A stretch of 64,000 bases of DNA from Rhizophagus clarus. Taxonomy: Eukaryota; Glomeromycota; Glomeromycetes; Glomerales; Glomeraceae. Numbering within the stretch: the first letter of the stretch is position 1; every line of letters begins with the position of its first letter. Both the position numbers and the translations under genes were made by a program. Positions 36,335 through 45,883 of the stretch are shown here, piece after piece. The stretch spans positions 1 to 64,000 of the forward strand of contig BLAL01000282.1 in assembly GCA_015698045.1 (NCBI GenBank). Reading direction: 5' to 3'. Below the pieces are notes generated by a model. The model saw nothing but the letters and a program-made list of their open reading frames with translations. It was not told the DNA's origin and made no database searches.

Positions 36335-38638
36335 CTAATAATATTCGTCTGCATCAAATATTTCATGGAGTTTTTCGTCTTCCGTAGCCCTTCCTTTTCC
36401 TTTTCAGTTTTTTTCAGCTTTTTGTTGCTAATATGATATAACATATGATATAAACAAAATTAATTAACGATATTTGTGACGTAAAAATATTAAAATAATT
36501 CAACTTACTGTTGTCGAACTTTCGCTGATCTCATCCAAATCTTCAGGTCTAGTTGAATTCATTTCCGCCGAATTTAACAAGAAATCTGAATATGGCTCTG
36601 TTAAATTCAGTTTTATTGGCACATGATCCTCGTAAGATTGAATCAAATCATCAACCATGTCGTCATATTCACTAACGCTAATTAGTTCGTTTGTTTCATC
36701 TGTCTCGTACATTTTCATTTTATCAAGCGCCCATTCAGACGCATTCTCGAGAGGTTTACTAGACATGAAGTAAATATCATCATTATAAATTCACTCCCAT
36801 TGCTTTTTTGCGTGTTGAATATATTCTGCTTCAGGATCTAATACGTCTCGTAATAGCTGTTTAACTATTAAAACAAAGATAAACAAATATCGAATAAATA
36901 TTAAAATAGGTTAGGAGCAGTAATCACTTTAATACCTCGTCTGAATACCATGACTGATCATATACATGCAAGAACTGCTTATTATCAGGCAATTTCTGTC
37001 TTGAATCGTCTTCAGAATCTGATTGCTCAATGGAATGACAATCATTCTGTACAAGCATTGGTAATAATTCGTCTTTATCAAATTTCTTTATGTTGGCGTC
37101 ATTTCTTTCGTATAATATTATTGCCGCCTTTACTCGTCTATTTTTTTTCTGTTGAATATATAAAGATTAATTTCAAATAACTAAAAAGAAGTGTATTAAA
37201 ATAAAATACTGCTCACTTCAGACAATCGCGCATTAATGTGCATCCTACGGTCGACTTTATCTAATTGGCCTGATAGTCGTTTCCGTTGTTTATCTCTTTT
37301 ATGCTTGTGAATCGATCGTAACCAGTTCAACAATTGGGTTACAGACGGATTATAATGTCCACTCATCAACCTCTTTAATTCAGGTATCAATTTTTTGTAT
37401 ATCTTTGCTGTCTGTTCACTAAAAGTCTTGCCGTAATTCAACCGATATTCTTCAGGTATTTGACCTTTCAAGAGGTTCTTCATTTCGTCCTAAATAATAA
37501 GAGGAAATAATAAAGCTGTATATATACATTAACACAATTCGGTTGCAAATAGTCTTGTAAAATTCTTACTCTTGCAGCTGAAGCGGCAACTTCATCAGGC
37601 GATTTCTCTCTCAATTTTAATCTTTTATTGGGGCGTTTTGGTGAATATTGCTGCGGAGAATCGATAGTTTTTCAAGGTGTGCGAAGTTGCTTGAGCCGTT
37701 GAAGTTCTTCTTTGAGAGTTTTATTCTCTTCACATAATTGGTTCGATTCATCACCAAAAATTTCATTAAACTGCCGTAGTAAGGAATTCTCCTCCTCAAC
37801 CCTACGAACACGGTCTTGCAAATTATCTATTTTTCGTTTCATTTCTGATACTTTGACCTTTTCGTGATTCAATTCGTTCTGTAGTCGAAGGGTTTCATTT
37901 TTTAAATTTCCTAGCTCTAAATTATCTATTTTAAATTATAAGGATATGTATTGAATCGTAACGAACAGATATAATATAATAAATATTAAAATATAACAAA
38001 AAATTCAGTTTACCCACTTCTTCATTACTCGGTCGAACATTTCTTGGTGCTCCTTCTTCGTGATGTGAACGGTAACTTTTCGGTACATTAATATTAGGAT
38101 ATCTTTTAATAATATCAGAAGTTCGTTAAGATTGAGTTTGAGTTTGACTTAATGAGGCTAAAATATCTTGCAAAATAACGAGTCTAAAGGGAGCTGTAGT
38201 ATTAGTATTTAGTGATGTTGATGTTGAAGCAATATTTCGTGGTGTAGACGAGGTGGTGGTATTAGTTGGTGTTGACGCTCGTGGTGTGGCAATATTTCGT
38301 GGTATAGTATTAGCTGATATTGACGCTCGTGATGTGGCAATATTTTGTGGTGTAGTATTAGTTGGTGTTGACGCTCGTGGTGTGGCAATATTTCGTGGTA
38401 TAGTATTAGTTGGTGTTGACGCTTGTGATGTGGTAATATTTCATGGTGTAATATTAGTTGGTATTGACGCTCGTAATGTGGCAATATTTTGTGATGTAGA
38501 TGAAACGGTGGTATTAGTTGGTGTTGGTGTTGAAGCAATATTTCGTGGAGGAGTTGATGTTGTATGTTGCAATGGTGTAGACGAACCAGCAATATCTGGT
38601 GAAGGAGCATTTGGTTTTGATGGTTTCTTACAAGCCAT
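36335..38638 (-). pseudogene. CACTA accessory gene (TNPA-position), coiled-coil, five or more nonsense codons
   Basis: ATG at 38636-38638. A Thr/Pro/Ser-rich exon with a 16-residue repeat is followed by an exon with a long coiled coil (37926-37580, for example VRRVEEENSLLRQFNEIFGD) and a basic stretch. Then come a helical Lys/Arg-rich exon (37490-37215), an acidic exon, another ending at 36510, and a last exon ending DEYY at 36335. GT/AG introns separate them. In-frame stops: TGA 38441-38443, TAA 38126-38128, TGA 37672-37674, TGA 36791-36793 and TGA 36404-36406, nearly all explained by CGA to TGA. Position opposite the transposase suggests the regulator or DNA-binding partner that CACTA elements often carry, but the sequence does not prove it. 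Confidence 0.6.
38225..38600. repeat. Coding minisatellite, 48-bp unit
   Basis: Inside the first exon of the accessory gene, GTTGACGCTCGTGGTGTGGC and GTATTAGTTGGTGTTGACGC recur every 48 bp, about five to six times. The repeat stays in frame and would encode a Thr/Pro/Asn/Arg 16-residue repeat. The opposite-strand open frame at 38253-38681 is a shadow of this. Confidence 0.75.
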
Positions 38639-38919
38639 TATTGTTTTAAAATTATTTTTATTTTTTATTATTATTTTTTAAAAAAGAAAAAAGGGCGATT
38701 TTTTTGTATGGAACGAAAAAATTGGACCACTATTTATATCTATTTCTTTTACTATCAAATTAGACTTTTAACAATTAACAATCATAAACATTTGTATAAA
38801 ATTAGACTTTCAATAGGCATGATCAAATTAGACTTAAACTTTCGCATCAAATTAGACTTTTAATTAATTAAACATATATTAAACATATCAAATTAGACTT
38901 TCAATCATTAGCCATTAAT

Positions 38920-40299
38920 AAAGTTGCCTGCCGAAACTCAATTGGCCAATGTTGAAATGTCGAAACCTAAAATATGTCGAAATGCCGAAATGCTGAAATA
39001 GTTTTGACACGTCAAAATTGTCAAAACTAGTTTCGACATGTCGAAACTGCTGAAAGTAAAATCACAATGTTTCGCAACGGGTTTCATTCATTATAATAAA
39101 AATTCAAAAATAAGAAACATTTCGCAACGTTTTTTATTAAATAATTGAAAACCCATTGCGCAATGGTTTTTTTTCTTTAAGTTAAAAAATAAAAAACGTT
39201 TCGCACCGTTTTTTATTAAATGCTTGAAAAACCGTTGCGAAACGGTTTTTTTTTAAGTTAAAAAAGTTTGAAAAACTGTTGCGAAATGGTTTTTTTTGCT
39301 TAAAAATTCAAAAATAAAAAATGTTTTGCAACGTTTTTATTAAATAATCGAAAAATCGTTGCAAAACAGTTTTTTTTTCTAAGTTAAAGAAAACTTGAAA
39401 AACTGTTGCAAAACGGTTCTTTTCGCTTAAAAATTCAAAAATAAAAAACATTTCGCAATGTTTTTTATTAAATAATTGAAAAACTGTTGCGAAATGATTC
39501 TTTTTATTTAAAAAATCAAAAATAAAAAACGTTTCGCAACATTTTTTATTAAATACTTGAAAAACCGTTGCGAAACGGTTTTTTTTTAAGTTAAAAAAAT
39601 AAAAAATGTTTCGCAACGTTTTTTATTAAATAATTGAAAACCGTTGCGAAACAGTTTTTTTTTCTAAGTTAAAAAAAAAGCTTGAAAAATGTTGCGTTTT
39701 TTGCTTAAAAATCAAAAATAAAAAACATTTCGCAACGTTTTTTATTAAATAATTGAAAAACCGTTGCGAAACGGTTTTTTTTGTTTAAAAAATCAAAAAT
39801 AAAAAATGTTTTGCAACGTTTTTTATTAAATACCATTGCAAAACGGTTTTTTTTGTTTAAAAAATCAAAAATAAAAAATGTTTCACAACGTTTTTTATTA
39901 AATACCGTTGTGAAATGGTTTTTTTTTGTTTAAAAAATCAAAAATAAAAAACGTTTCGCATCATTTTTTATTAAATACCGTTACGAAATGGTTTTTTTTT
40001 CTAAGTTAAAAAAAAAGCTTGAAAAACGTTGCGTTTTTCGCTTAAAAAATCAAAAATAAAAAATGTTTCACAACGTTTTTTATTAAATGCTTGAAAAACT
40101 GTTGCGAAATGGTTTTTTTTGTTTAAAAATTAAAAAATAAATTACGTCTCGCAACGTTTTTTATTAAATACTTGAAAAACTGTTGCGAAACAGTTTTTTT
40201 CGTTAAATTGACAATATGTATATATTATATATATCACGTGACGAAATAGTTTTGACAATTTCGACATGTCGAAACTCTTTAGTTTTGGCAGGCAACTTT
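38920..40299. mobile_element. MULE-like MITE, 1,380 bp, 10-bp target duplication
   Basis: Ends are AAAGTTGCCTGCCGAAACT and, inward from the right, AAAGTTGCCTGCCAAAACT. AGCCATTAAT (38910-38919) and AGCCGTTAAT (40300-40309) flank it, a 10-bp duplication with one mismatch. A 9-11 bp duplication is typical of Mutator-like elements. The interior is a dense array of AACCGTTGCGAAACGGTTTT and TTTCGCAACGTTTTTTATTA palindromes. Subterminal words GACATGTCGAAACT and TGTCAAAACTA occur at both ends. No gene. Confidence 0.75.
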
Positions 40300-40442
40300 A
40301 GCCGTTAATGATCAGATTAGACTTAAACTTTTGCATCAAACTAGACTTTCAATTAATTGAACAGTTAAATCGCATTGAGTGCGTGGTATGGTATATATTT
40401 TATTTTTTAAATTTCAGTTTTTGTTTAATTTTCTATTCAACT

Positions 40443-40447
40443 TCTTA
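40443..40447. other. Target-site duplication TCTTA, left
   Basis: Matches TCTTA at 55535-55539. Five bases is within the range made by retroviral-type integrases. Confidence 0.85.
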
Positions 40448-40506
40448 ACACAATGGCAAAGTGGGGGTTTAAGGACCGTAAGGTCCGTCCCCCCTTGCTA
40501 TTGTGT
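40448..40506. other. Terminal hairpin, left end
   Basis: ACACAAT pairs with ATTGTGT, GCAA with TTGC, GGGGG with CCCCC and GGACC with GGTCC across a GTAA loop. The very end of the element can therefore fold on itself. The same holds at 55476-55534. Confidence 0.7.
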
Positions 40507-41326
40507 GTTACGACCCCCTGAATGTTAAAATCAATATCGTTTTTTATTATATGAGAATTAGTTCTAAAAGATCTAGAATATTAATTTCTATATTGTGTTA
40601 GAAAAGCTTTTAGCCGTCTTAGAAGGTTAATTTCTATATCAATTTTTTATTAATATATTAGAAAAGCTTCTAAGACTTCTAGAATTGTAATTTCTCTATT
40701 GTAAATAAATCTAACGAAAAATAAGTCTAACGAAAATAAATATATCAGGAATTAATTCTACAAGGATTAGCGTATTAATTGGCATATTTATTAAATAAGT
40801 CTAACCAAAATAAATCTAACGGTACTTATTACCCCCCAAATAAGTCTAACGAAAAAAAATAAGTCTAACCAAAATAAATCTAACGGTCCTTATTACCCCC
40901 TAAATAAGTCTAACGAAAAAAATAAGTCTAACGAGATTTTTGTCCTAACTTTTCCTTAATCAAGAACGGGTTTAATGTAAGGTAACGCATCAATTAACAT
41001 ATTTATCAAATAAATCTAATGAGATTTTTGTCCCAACTTTTCCTTAATCAAGAAAAGGTTTAATGCAGGCTAGCGCATCAATTAGCATATTTATTAAATA
41101 AGTCTAACGAAAATAAGTATAACAAAAAATCATGTGACTTCTTAAATCTAACGAACTTTTCTATATACAAGAATGGCTTCTGCACAAGCTAGCTCATTAA
41201 ATAGCATATTTGTTAAATAAGACTAACGAGATTTTTGTCCCAACTTTTTCTTAATCAAGAACAGGTTCAATGCAGGCTAGCTTATTAAATAGCATATTTT
41301 ATATAAATGTCTAACGAAATGCCACC

Positions 41327-41563
41327 CTAAAAAAATTCAGAAGAAAACTGTGATCGAAGTCTTTCATAGTATTGAGTAACATAATAGCCTCTAATATGAT
41401 CTGGGCATCGGCCACAAGCAGAAGCTGTAGGCTTTCCACAATCAGAGCATGGTACCCGTTTTTTAGCTTTCCAATGAAATCGGCAACCTTCTAGGCGAAT
41501 GCAAGGGTTATTGCAAATCTTTCCAGTATTGCAGAGAAATGGGCAAGAATATTCACCGATCAT
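41327..41563 (-). CDS. Cys-rich small protein, left TIR copy
   Basis: 78 residues from ATG 41563. Cys and His are spaced like a small zinc-binding domain: CPFLC, CNNPC, GCRFH, CSDCGK, CGRCPDH. A short C-terminal tail (YYVTQYYERLRSQF) could form a helix. An identical copy lies in the right TIR at 54419-54655, so the gene is present twice and reads inward-to-outward at both ends. Both copies read toward the element's termini. No family named; it could bind DNA at the ends or be a regulator, which is conjecture. The absence of stops and the intact Cys pattern argue that it is real. Confidence 0.8.
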   Translation of the reverse strand: MIGEYSCPFLCNTGKICNNPCIRLEGCRFHWKAKKRVPCSDCGKPTASACGRCPDHIRGYYVTQYYERLRSQFSSEFF

Positions 41564-41645
41564 CCTACTTTTTATTACTAGATTTGAAAAGATTAATTAA
41601 TAATTAGTTAATGCTTCAGTTTTACAATAGCTTTGCCAAAGACAA

Positions 41646-41993
41646 CTAGATTGCCATTGCTTTGAGCATCTCTTCTATTTCATTGTCTGTCCTTTCGCGA
41701 TTCTCCTCCTTAGCTATTTGATAATAAAGCTCATATAATTCCTCTAGGCTAGCAAATAGATCATTATCTTCATACCTTTTGCGATAATTTTCTAGCCTTT
41801 CAGTATATGCTTCTTCCTTAGGGAACATCTTTACTGCAAGTGTTTTAATATAGTTATTCGGATCCTTTTCAGCTCGCAGTTTTTTTAGATAGTCTCCATA
41901 ATTTTTTGCAAGATTATCATATTTTTTGCCCTTTCGCAATGCAGTTTTTATGACTTTGACTTGCGCAAGTTCTATATCTTTATGATCTACCAT
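41646..41993 (-). CDS. Small charged helical protein, unknown
   Basis: 115 residues from ATG 41993 to the stop at 41646, just inside the left TIR. It is Lys/Glu-rich with likely helices throughout (for example LEELYELYYQIAKEENRERT) and no Cys or membrane segment. It follows the polymerase on the same strand after about 100 bp (polymerase stop at 42093), so it could share a transcript. I do not recognise the family. Candidates would include a terminal protein or other replication accessory, but nothing in the sequence shows this. Confidence 0.7.
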   Translation of the reverse strand: MVDHKDIELAQVKVIKTALRKGKKYDNLAKNYGDYLKKLRAEKDPNNYIKTLAVKMFPKEEAYTERLENYRKRYEDNDLFASLEELYELYYQIAKEENRERTDNEIEEMLKAMAI

Positions 41994-42092
41994 TTTTGTA
42001 TGTTTCTAATATAGCAATAGAAAAACTTTAATTAATAAAATTATATTCTTTTAAAATTTTACCTCCGGAAAAAAATATTTGTTATAAAGTCT

Positions 42093-45000
42093 CTATTCCT
42101 TGACTCGAAGTTTAACTTTCATAGCCCTTTCTTCTGCTTCCTCAGGAGATATTCCAGATGCTACCAGGCGTTTGTATAATCCAATTCGCCAATGTCCATA
42201 GGGAAGAGTTCGAATCCCATCAAGTAAGATCCAGCGCTTGTTATCATATGGATTCAGTCCTATCTTATTTACCCTCTCCAGATATATTTGATGATCATGA
42301 CTGCGGAGACCATACATATCATGTCGGGTTAGCTTCTTAGTCCTGAGACATTCTAGAAATTTGTCATGTCGAAGCTCCTTTTTAACCACGCATTTCTTAA
42401 CACCCTTTGCCTTCTGGATGCCATGCTTCTTTTTAGGGTCTTCTGAATCGGGATCATCGGGAGTTTTAGGATCATGACCTGCTGGAAGAACTGAATACAT
42501 TTTTGGCTTTAAACATATTGATTCGCCTATTGGGTTCCCCTTTGTCTCATCCTTCATTAGAAATAAGTCTCCTGAATAGTTAAGATCGAAAATATCTGGT
42601 CTTTCTGCTCGATCTTTATATATGTCTTCAGTTTCTATCCACATTATGAGTGAGTCTGTATCTGTATAAAGTAGACGGGCCTTATCTCCATAGCGAGGCT
42701 TTATGTAACCGTACCAAAAGTTATACATCATGGCCTTGCTAATGTCGAGAATTGCCTGCCCCACATAAATTGGTTTATTTAGAGTTACTGTTCCTTTTAA
42801 CATGTGAACTGCTGTGATGCCCCCTTCGAATGCTTTAAAGCCTACATATAATGGTGAACTTGCTAGACGCCTAATTTTTTTATCCTCTTCTGTTCTAAGT
42901 AGCTCTACTCTCATATGTTTACGGACATTCTCCATCTGTTTGCCGAAGACTGCATTATTTTTTAACTTATAATACATAACTCCAAACTCATCCCCAGTGG
43001 CCTTAGCTATTTTGCGTTTACAAATATTTTCCTCAATATAGTCTTTCATCCATGGAGACTGCCGGAATTTTAATCCACCGTGAATCTTTGTAACTTTCAC
43101 CCCCAATTTCATGTATAACTGGAGTGCACGATAATGGATCACGTAGTTTTTTTTGGGATAAAGGGTTTGGACGAGCTTTTCTCCTGTTGTATATTTTCCG
43201 CCCCCAACTTCTTTATCTTGCACTAATCTTTCATTATACAAGCTAAGCCATTCTTCTGGAACTATCTGCTTTTCTGGTGCTAAAGGATAATCTGAAAAGA
43301 AATCATGCAAGTGCACTGGGGCTTCTAGATCAACTTCCAATGTATATCCTATTTCAGCATCTGGTGCAATGCTTTGTATGTCTGGAAGCTGTTCTAAGCT
43401 TACTTTTCCCAATATTTCTGTAGGCATGTATTGGGTCATTGCACCTGAATATAAAGCATTCATATCCTCATACATGATCCAGGAATCCGGCTTGCTAGAA
43501 TCGTAATCTGGACATTTCAGATTATTAGCTTGGGCATATCGGTGACTTGCCATTGTCATTCCTCCATGGATACCATTTTCAACCATCAGATATTCGTCCA
43601 TATCTGTCATGAGCTTGAGTTCGACTCCACTGCTCTTATATAATGAATCGTTGAACATTCCTGGTGCTGAGACGTAGTGGGAAGGGTCTAAGCCATCATC
43701 TTGCAGACATATGATGGTATAGTTCATAAATACATCAGCTAGTAAGAGTACGTCTGTCTCAAGGTAAAGATCATGATAGTCTCCAAAGCTTTGCATCTCA
43801 AATGTTTGCCATACTTTTTGAGCGTATTCATAGTCCTCCTTACTGATATTTTGCTGACTGAGAAGCGAATAGAAATCCTTTCTAGGCGGGATGTTTGTTC
43901 TGTCAAATTTTTCCCATGCATTTGTCCAATCATATGGGAATACTCCTTTTCGGAAAAGAAGCTTGATCTTATCCATTGAGTAGCCTTTCTCTGTGAAATG
44001 CTTAACAGTTAGAGGGAACTTTTCTGGGTTTTCTCCTAGACTTGCTACTAACTTATCTAATCCCATTGCCATATGCTGAAAACTGTCAAGAAATCGGAGT
44101 TGACCTACATCCATGGCCTTATACTTTCCAATATTTTCTGGAATGCAATTTAGCTTATCAGCCGTGAACTTGCTTACAACTTTCATAAGCGGATGGGAAT
44201 CATACCCACGAAAATTATGGCAGATGAGAGGCACTTTTGTCTCAAAAGATCCTATCCGTAACTTTTTATTACAGGCATCATGAGCTGGACCTCGGAACTT
44301 GCCACTTATATGATCGTGGTCTTTTACTTTACGGTTAAGTGCACTTAGAGCTTCATAATATTCTTTCTGTATCTTTTTCTTTTCAGGATATTCCTTTTCC
44401 ATGCATAATTCCCATTCTTTGATTTCTAATAAACTGTGCTTTGCTTCTTCGAATTTTTGCAATGCTTCTTGTGATGGCTTGATAAAAGACTTTTTGCAAA
44501 TCCAGCATTCGGTTGCTTCTTTATATGCCTCCAGGTCACCTGGTGCCATGATCATTTCTGCAGGCGCTGATAAGTCCTCCTGTATATTTGCCAACTCCAC
44601 CTCAATTTTTGTAACGAATCTTTCAAGCGTATCTGGGCCTCTGTATAGATCATGACTCATAATCTCATAGTTAAGTGAACTATCCATACGAACAACTACA
44701 TAACAATAGCCACACGGCTTGTGCATCTGTAATCTTTCTGTATGGGTTAACTTTGTTTTCTCTTCTGGGGTTAGTTTTTCGGTTAACATTTCAAGATCCC
44801 AGAAAATACGATATGGGTTTGGTTGCATGCATTTATGATTATAGAAAGCTTTGACGCTTCTATTTTTTACTGGCATTTGAGGTTGCTGAGAAGCATTATT
44901 TAGACCTTTGCATTTTGGTATATGCTCCTTTAATCCTTTCTCTGCAGAATATACATGAAGACAATAACGGCAAATGTATTTTCGCCCTTTATGTTTACTA

Positions 45001-45491
45001 TGATTATATACTAGTTTATGTAAATCTTTGATAATACAGTAATGACTTCTATCATCTTCTGTAATTACTAGAAGATTTACTTGCTTGTATTCTTCCCCTC
45101 TTCTTTCTGAAACATAACGAAATTCAAGACACTTATTTTGGTTATGCCATTCATAGACACATAGACTGATTTCTAGGTTATTTTCTTCGAACTTTTTATA
45201 AACTGGTGTTGAGACTGGCACTGGAATTGGGATGTCTTCCATATTAAGTTCTTCCACAAAACCTCCATATAGCCGATGTGGATTTCTCTCTGGATGAACT
45301 TTTACAGGATGCAAAGCTCCTAGAACACTCCACTTGAAACACCAGTCATCATTATTTTGAATATTTATAATTCCATTATTACGTTTTGGCAAAGTTTCAG
45401 GTAATGGTATATGAGCAGTAGGACCAATCGGATTAAAATCAGATATTTCTATACTAAATTCTTCTATATATTCTGGATAAGCATCAGACAT
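42093..45491 (-). CDS. polB: Family B DNA polymerase, protein-primed type
   Basis: 1,132 residues from ATG 45491; the ten codons upstream are open but start at GTG and lie in a conserved leader, so the ATG is preferred. Exonuclease motifs: FWDLEM (about 230-235), CHNFRGYDSH (424-433) and YLETDVLLLAD (576-586). Polymerase motifs: EDMNALYSGAM (675-685), KLKNNAVFGK (842-851) and YTDTDS (942-947), all with the expected Asp, Lys and Tyr residues. A Cys-His module (CRYCLHVYSAEKGLKEHIPKC) and an HNH-like stretch with CWICKKSF and DHDHISGKFRGPAHDACN lie between, as in Maverick and linear-plasmid polymerases. It should replicate the element DNA in the nucleus, probably by protein priming. The N terminus begins close to the NDDWCFKW motif, so a preceding domain seen in longer relatives seems missing; the 52922-54211 gene may supply it. 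Confidence 0.95.
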   Translation of the reverse strand: MSDAYPEYIEEFSIEISDFNPIGPTAHIPLPETLPKRNNGIINIQNNDDWCFKWSVLGALHPVKVHPERNPHRLYGGFVEELNMEDIPIPVPVSTPVYKKFEENNLEISLCVYEWHNQNKCLEFRYVSERRGEEYKQVNLLVITEDDRSHYCIIKDLHKLVYNHSKHKGRKYICRYCLHVYSAEKGLKEHIPKCKGLNNASQQPQMPVKNRSVKAFYNHKCMQPNPYRIFWDLEMLTEKLTPEEKTKLTHTERLQMHKPCGYCYVVVRMDSSLNYEIMSHDLYRGPDTLERFVTKIEVELANIQEDLSAPAEMIMAPGDLEAYKEATECWICKKSFIKPSQEALQKFEEAKHSLLEIKEWELCMEKEYPEKKKIQKEYYEALSALNRKVKDHDHISGKFRGPAHDACNKKLRIGSFETKVPLICHNFRGYDSHPLMKVVSKFTADKLNCIPENIGKYKAMDVGQLRFLDSFQHMAMGLDKLVASLGENPEKFPLTVKHFTEKGYSMDKIKLLFRKGVFPYDWTNAWEKFDRTNIPPRKDFYSLLSQQNISKEDYEYAQKVWQTFEMQSFGDYHDLYLETDVLLLADVFMNYTIICLQDDGLDPSHYVSAPGMFNDSLYKSSGVELKLMTDMDEYLMVENGIHGGMTMASHRYAQANNLKCPDYDSSKPDSWIMYEDMNALYSGAMTQYMPTEILGKVSLEQLPDIQSIAPDAEIGYTLEVDLEAPVHLHDFFSDYPLAPEKQIVPEEWLSLYNERLVQDKEVGGGKYTTGEKLVQTLYPKKNYVIHYRALQLYMKLGVKVTKIHGGLKFRQSPWMKDYIEENICKRKIAKATGDEFGVMYYKLKNNAVFGKQMENVRKHMRVELLRTEEDKKIRRLASSPLYVGFKAFEGGITAVHMLKGTVTLNKPIYVGQAILDISKAMMYNFWYGYIKPRYGDKARLLYTDTDSLIMWIETEDIYKDRAERPDIFDLNYSGDLFLMKDETKGNPIGESICLKPKMYSVLPAGHDPKTPDDPDSEDPKKKHGIQKAKGVKKCVVKKELRHDKFLECLRTKKLTRHDMYGLRSHDHQIYLERVNKIGLNPYDNKRWILLDGIRTLPYGHWRIGLYKRLVASGISPEEAEERAMKVKLRVKE

Positions 45492-45640
45492 TTGATATTG
45501 TGTTAACTCTAACCGTCGCACTATTACTTACTTATAAAATTTTTTCTTTAATTAATTATTTCCTATTTTTTCAGTTTCCGGTTATAGAGCTGTCACCAAA
45601 AGCAGTATTTACAGGCTTGCCAAAAATGGTTTTAGAAGGT
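45492..45640 (-). promoter_or_regulatory. Conserved leader/promoter module upstream of polB
   Basis: Nearly the same sequence as 54212-54349. On the coding strand both contain TATAAGTAAGTAATAGTGCG then ACGGTTAGAG and TTAACACAA before the ATG, with a TATA-like TTTATAAG or TATATAAG. Upstream similarity extends through ATAGGAAATAATTAATTAAA and a diverged stretch ending in a CTTGTAAATAC or CCTGTAAATAC word. It is likely a shared promoter or 5' leader. Confidence 0.65.
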
Positions 45641-45688
45641 TAAATTTAGCAATTGAAATAAAAAACATTAGTTAAGTAAATCACTAAA

Positions 45689-45883
45689 ATGACAACCAGC
45701 ATAGTCGGATTAGAGGATATTATAGATGAAGTAAAAAAGAATATCAAAATGGTATTCCAAAATGAGGTTAGAGCAGAAGATCGTCAAAAAGTTTATATAA
45801 TTGGACTACAATTAACATTAGATAGATTAGCACGAGAGTTAGATTTTGTGCAAAATAATTATCAAGGAAATCTAATAGACTGA
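45689..45883 (+). CDS. Small helical protein, unknown
   Basis: 64 residues from ATG 45689. Amphipathic helices (IIDEVKKNIKMVFQ, then LTLDRLARELDFVQN) suggest a small oligomerising protein. Its end overlaps the end of the oppositely oriented F-box gene by 22 bp. It is divergent from polB across the conserved leader, so the two may share a bidirectional promoter. No family recognised. Confidence 0.55.
   Translation: MTTSIVGLEDIIDEVKKNIKMVFQNEVRAEDRQKVYIIGLQLTLDRLARELDFVQNNYQGNLID

Larger units (their letters stand above)
40448..41632. repeat. Left terminal inverted repeat of the Maverick-like element
   Basis: 1,185 bp, complementary to 54350-55534 wherever I compared. It holds a terminal hairpin (40448-40506), many copies of AATAAGTCTAACGA at 40720-41320, and four copies of a block with GAGATTTTTGTCCCAACTTTT and CATATTTATTAAATAA. 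It also holds the complete 78-codon Cys-rich gene (41327-41563). The repeated words are candidate binding sites for integrase or replication proteins. Confidence 0.92.

Noticed and set aside
38253..38681. 142-codon plus-strand Val/Gly-rich frame
   Set aside because: Antisense shadow of the 48-bp coding repeat in the minus-strand accessory gene.
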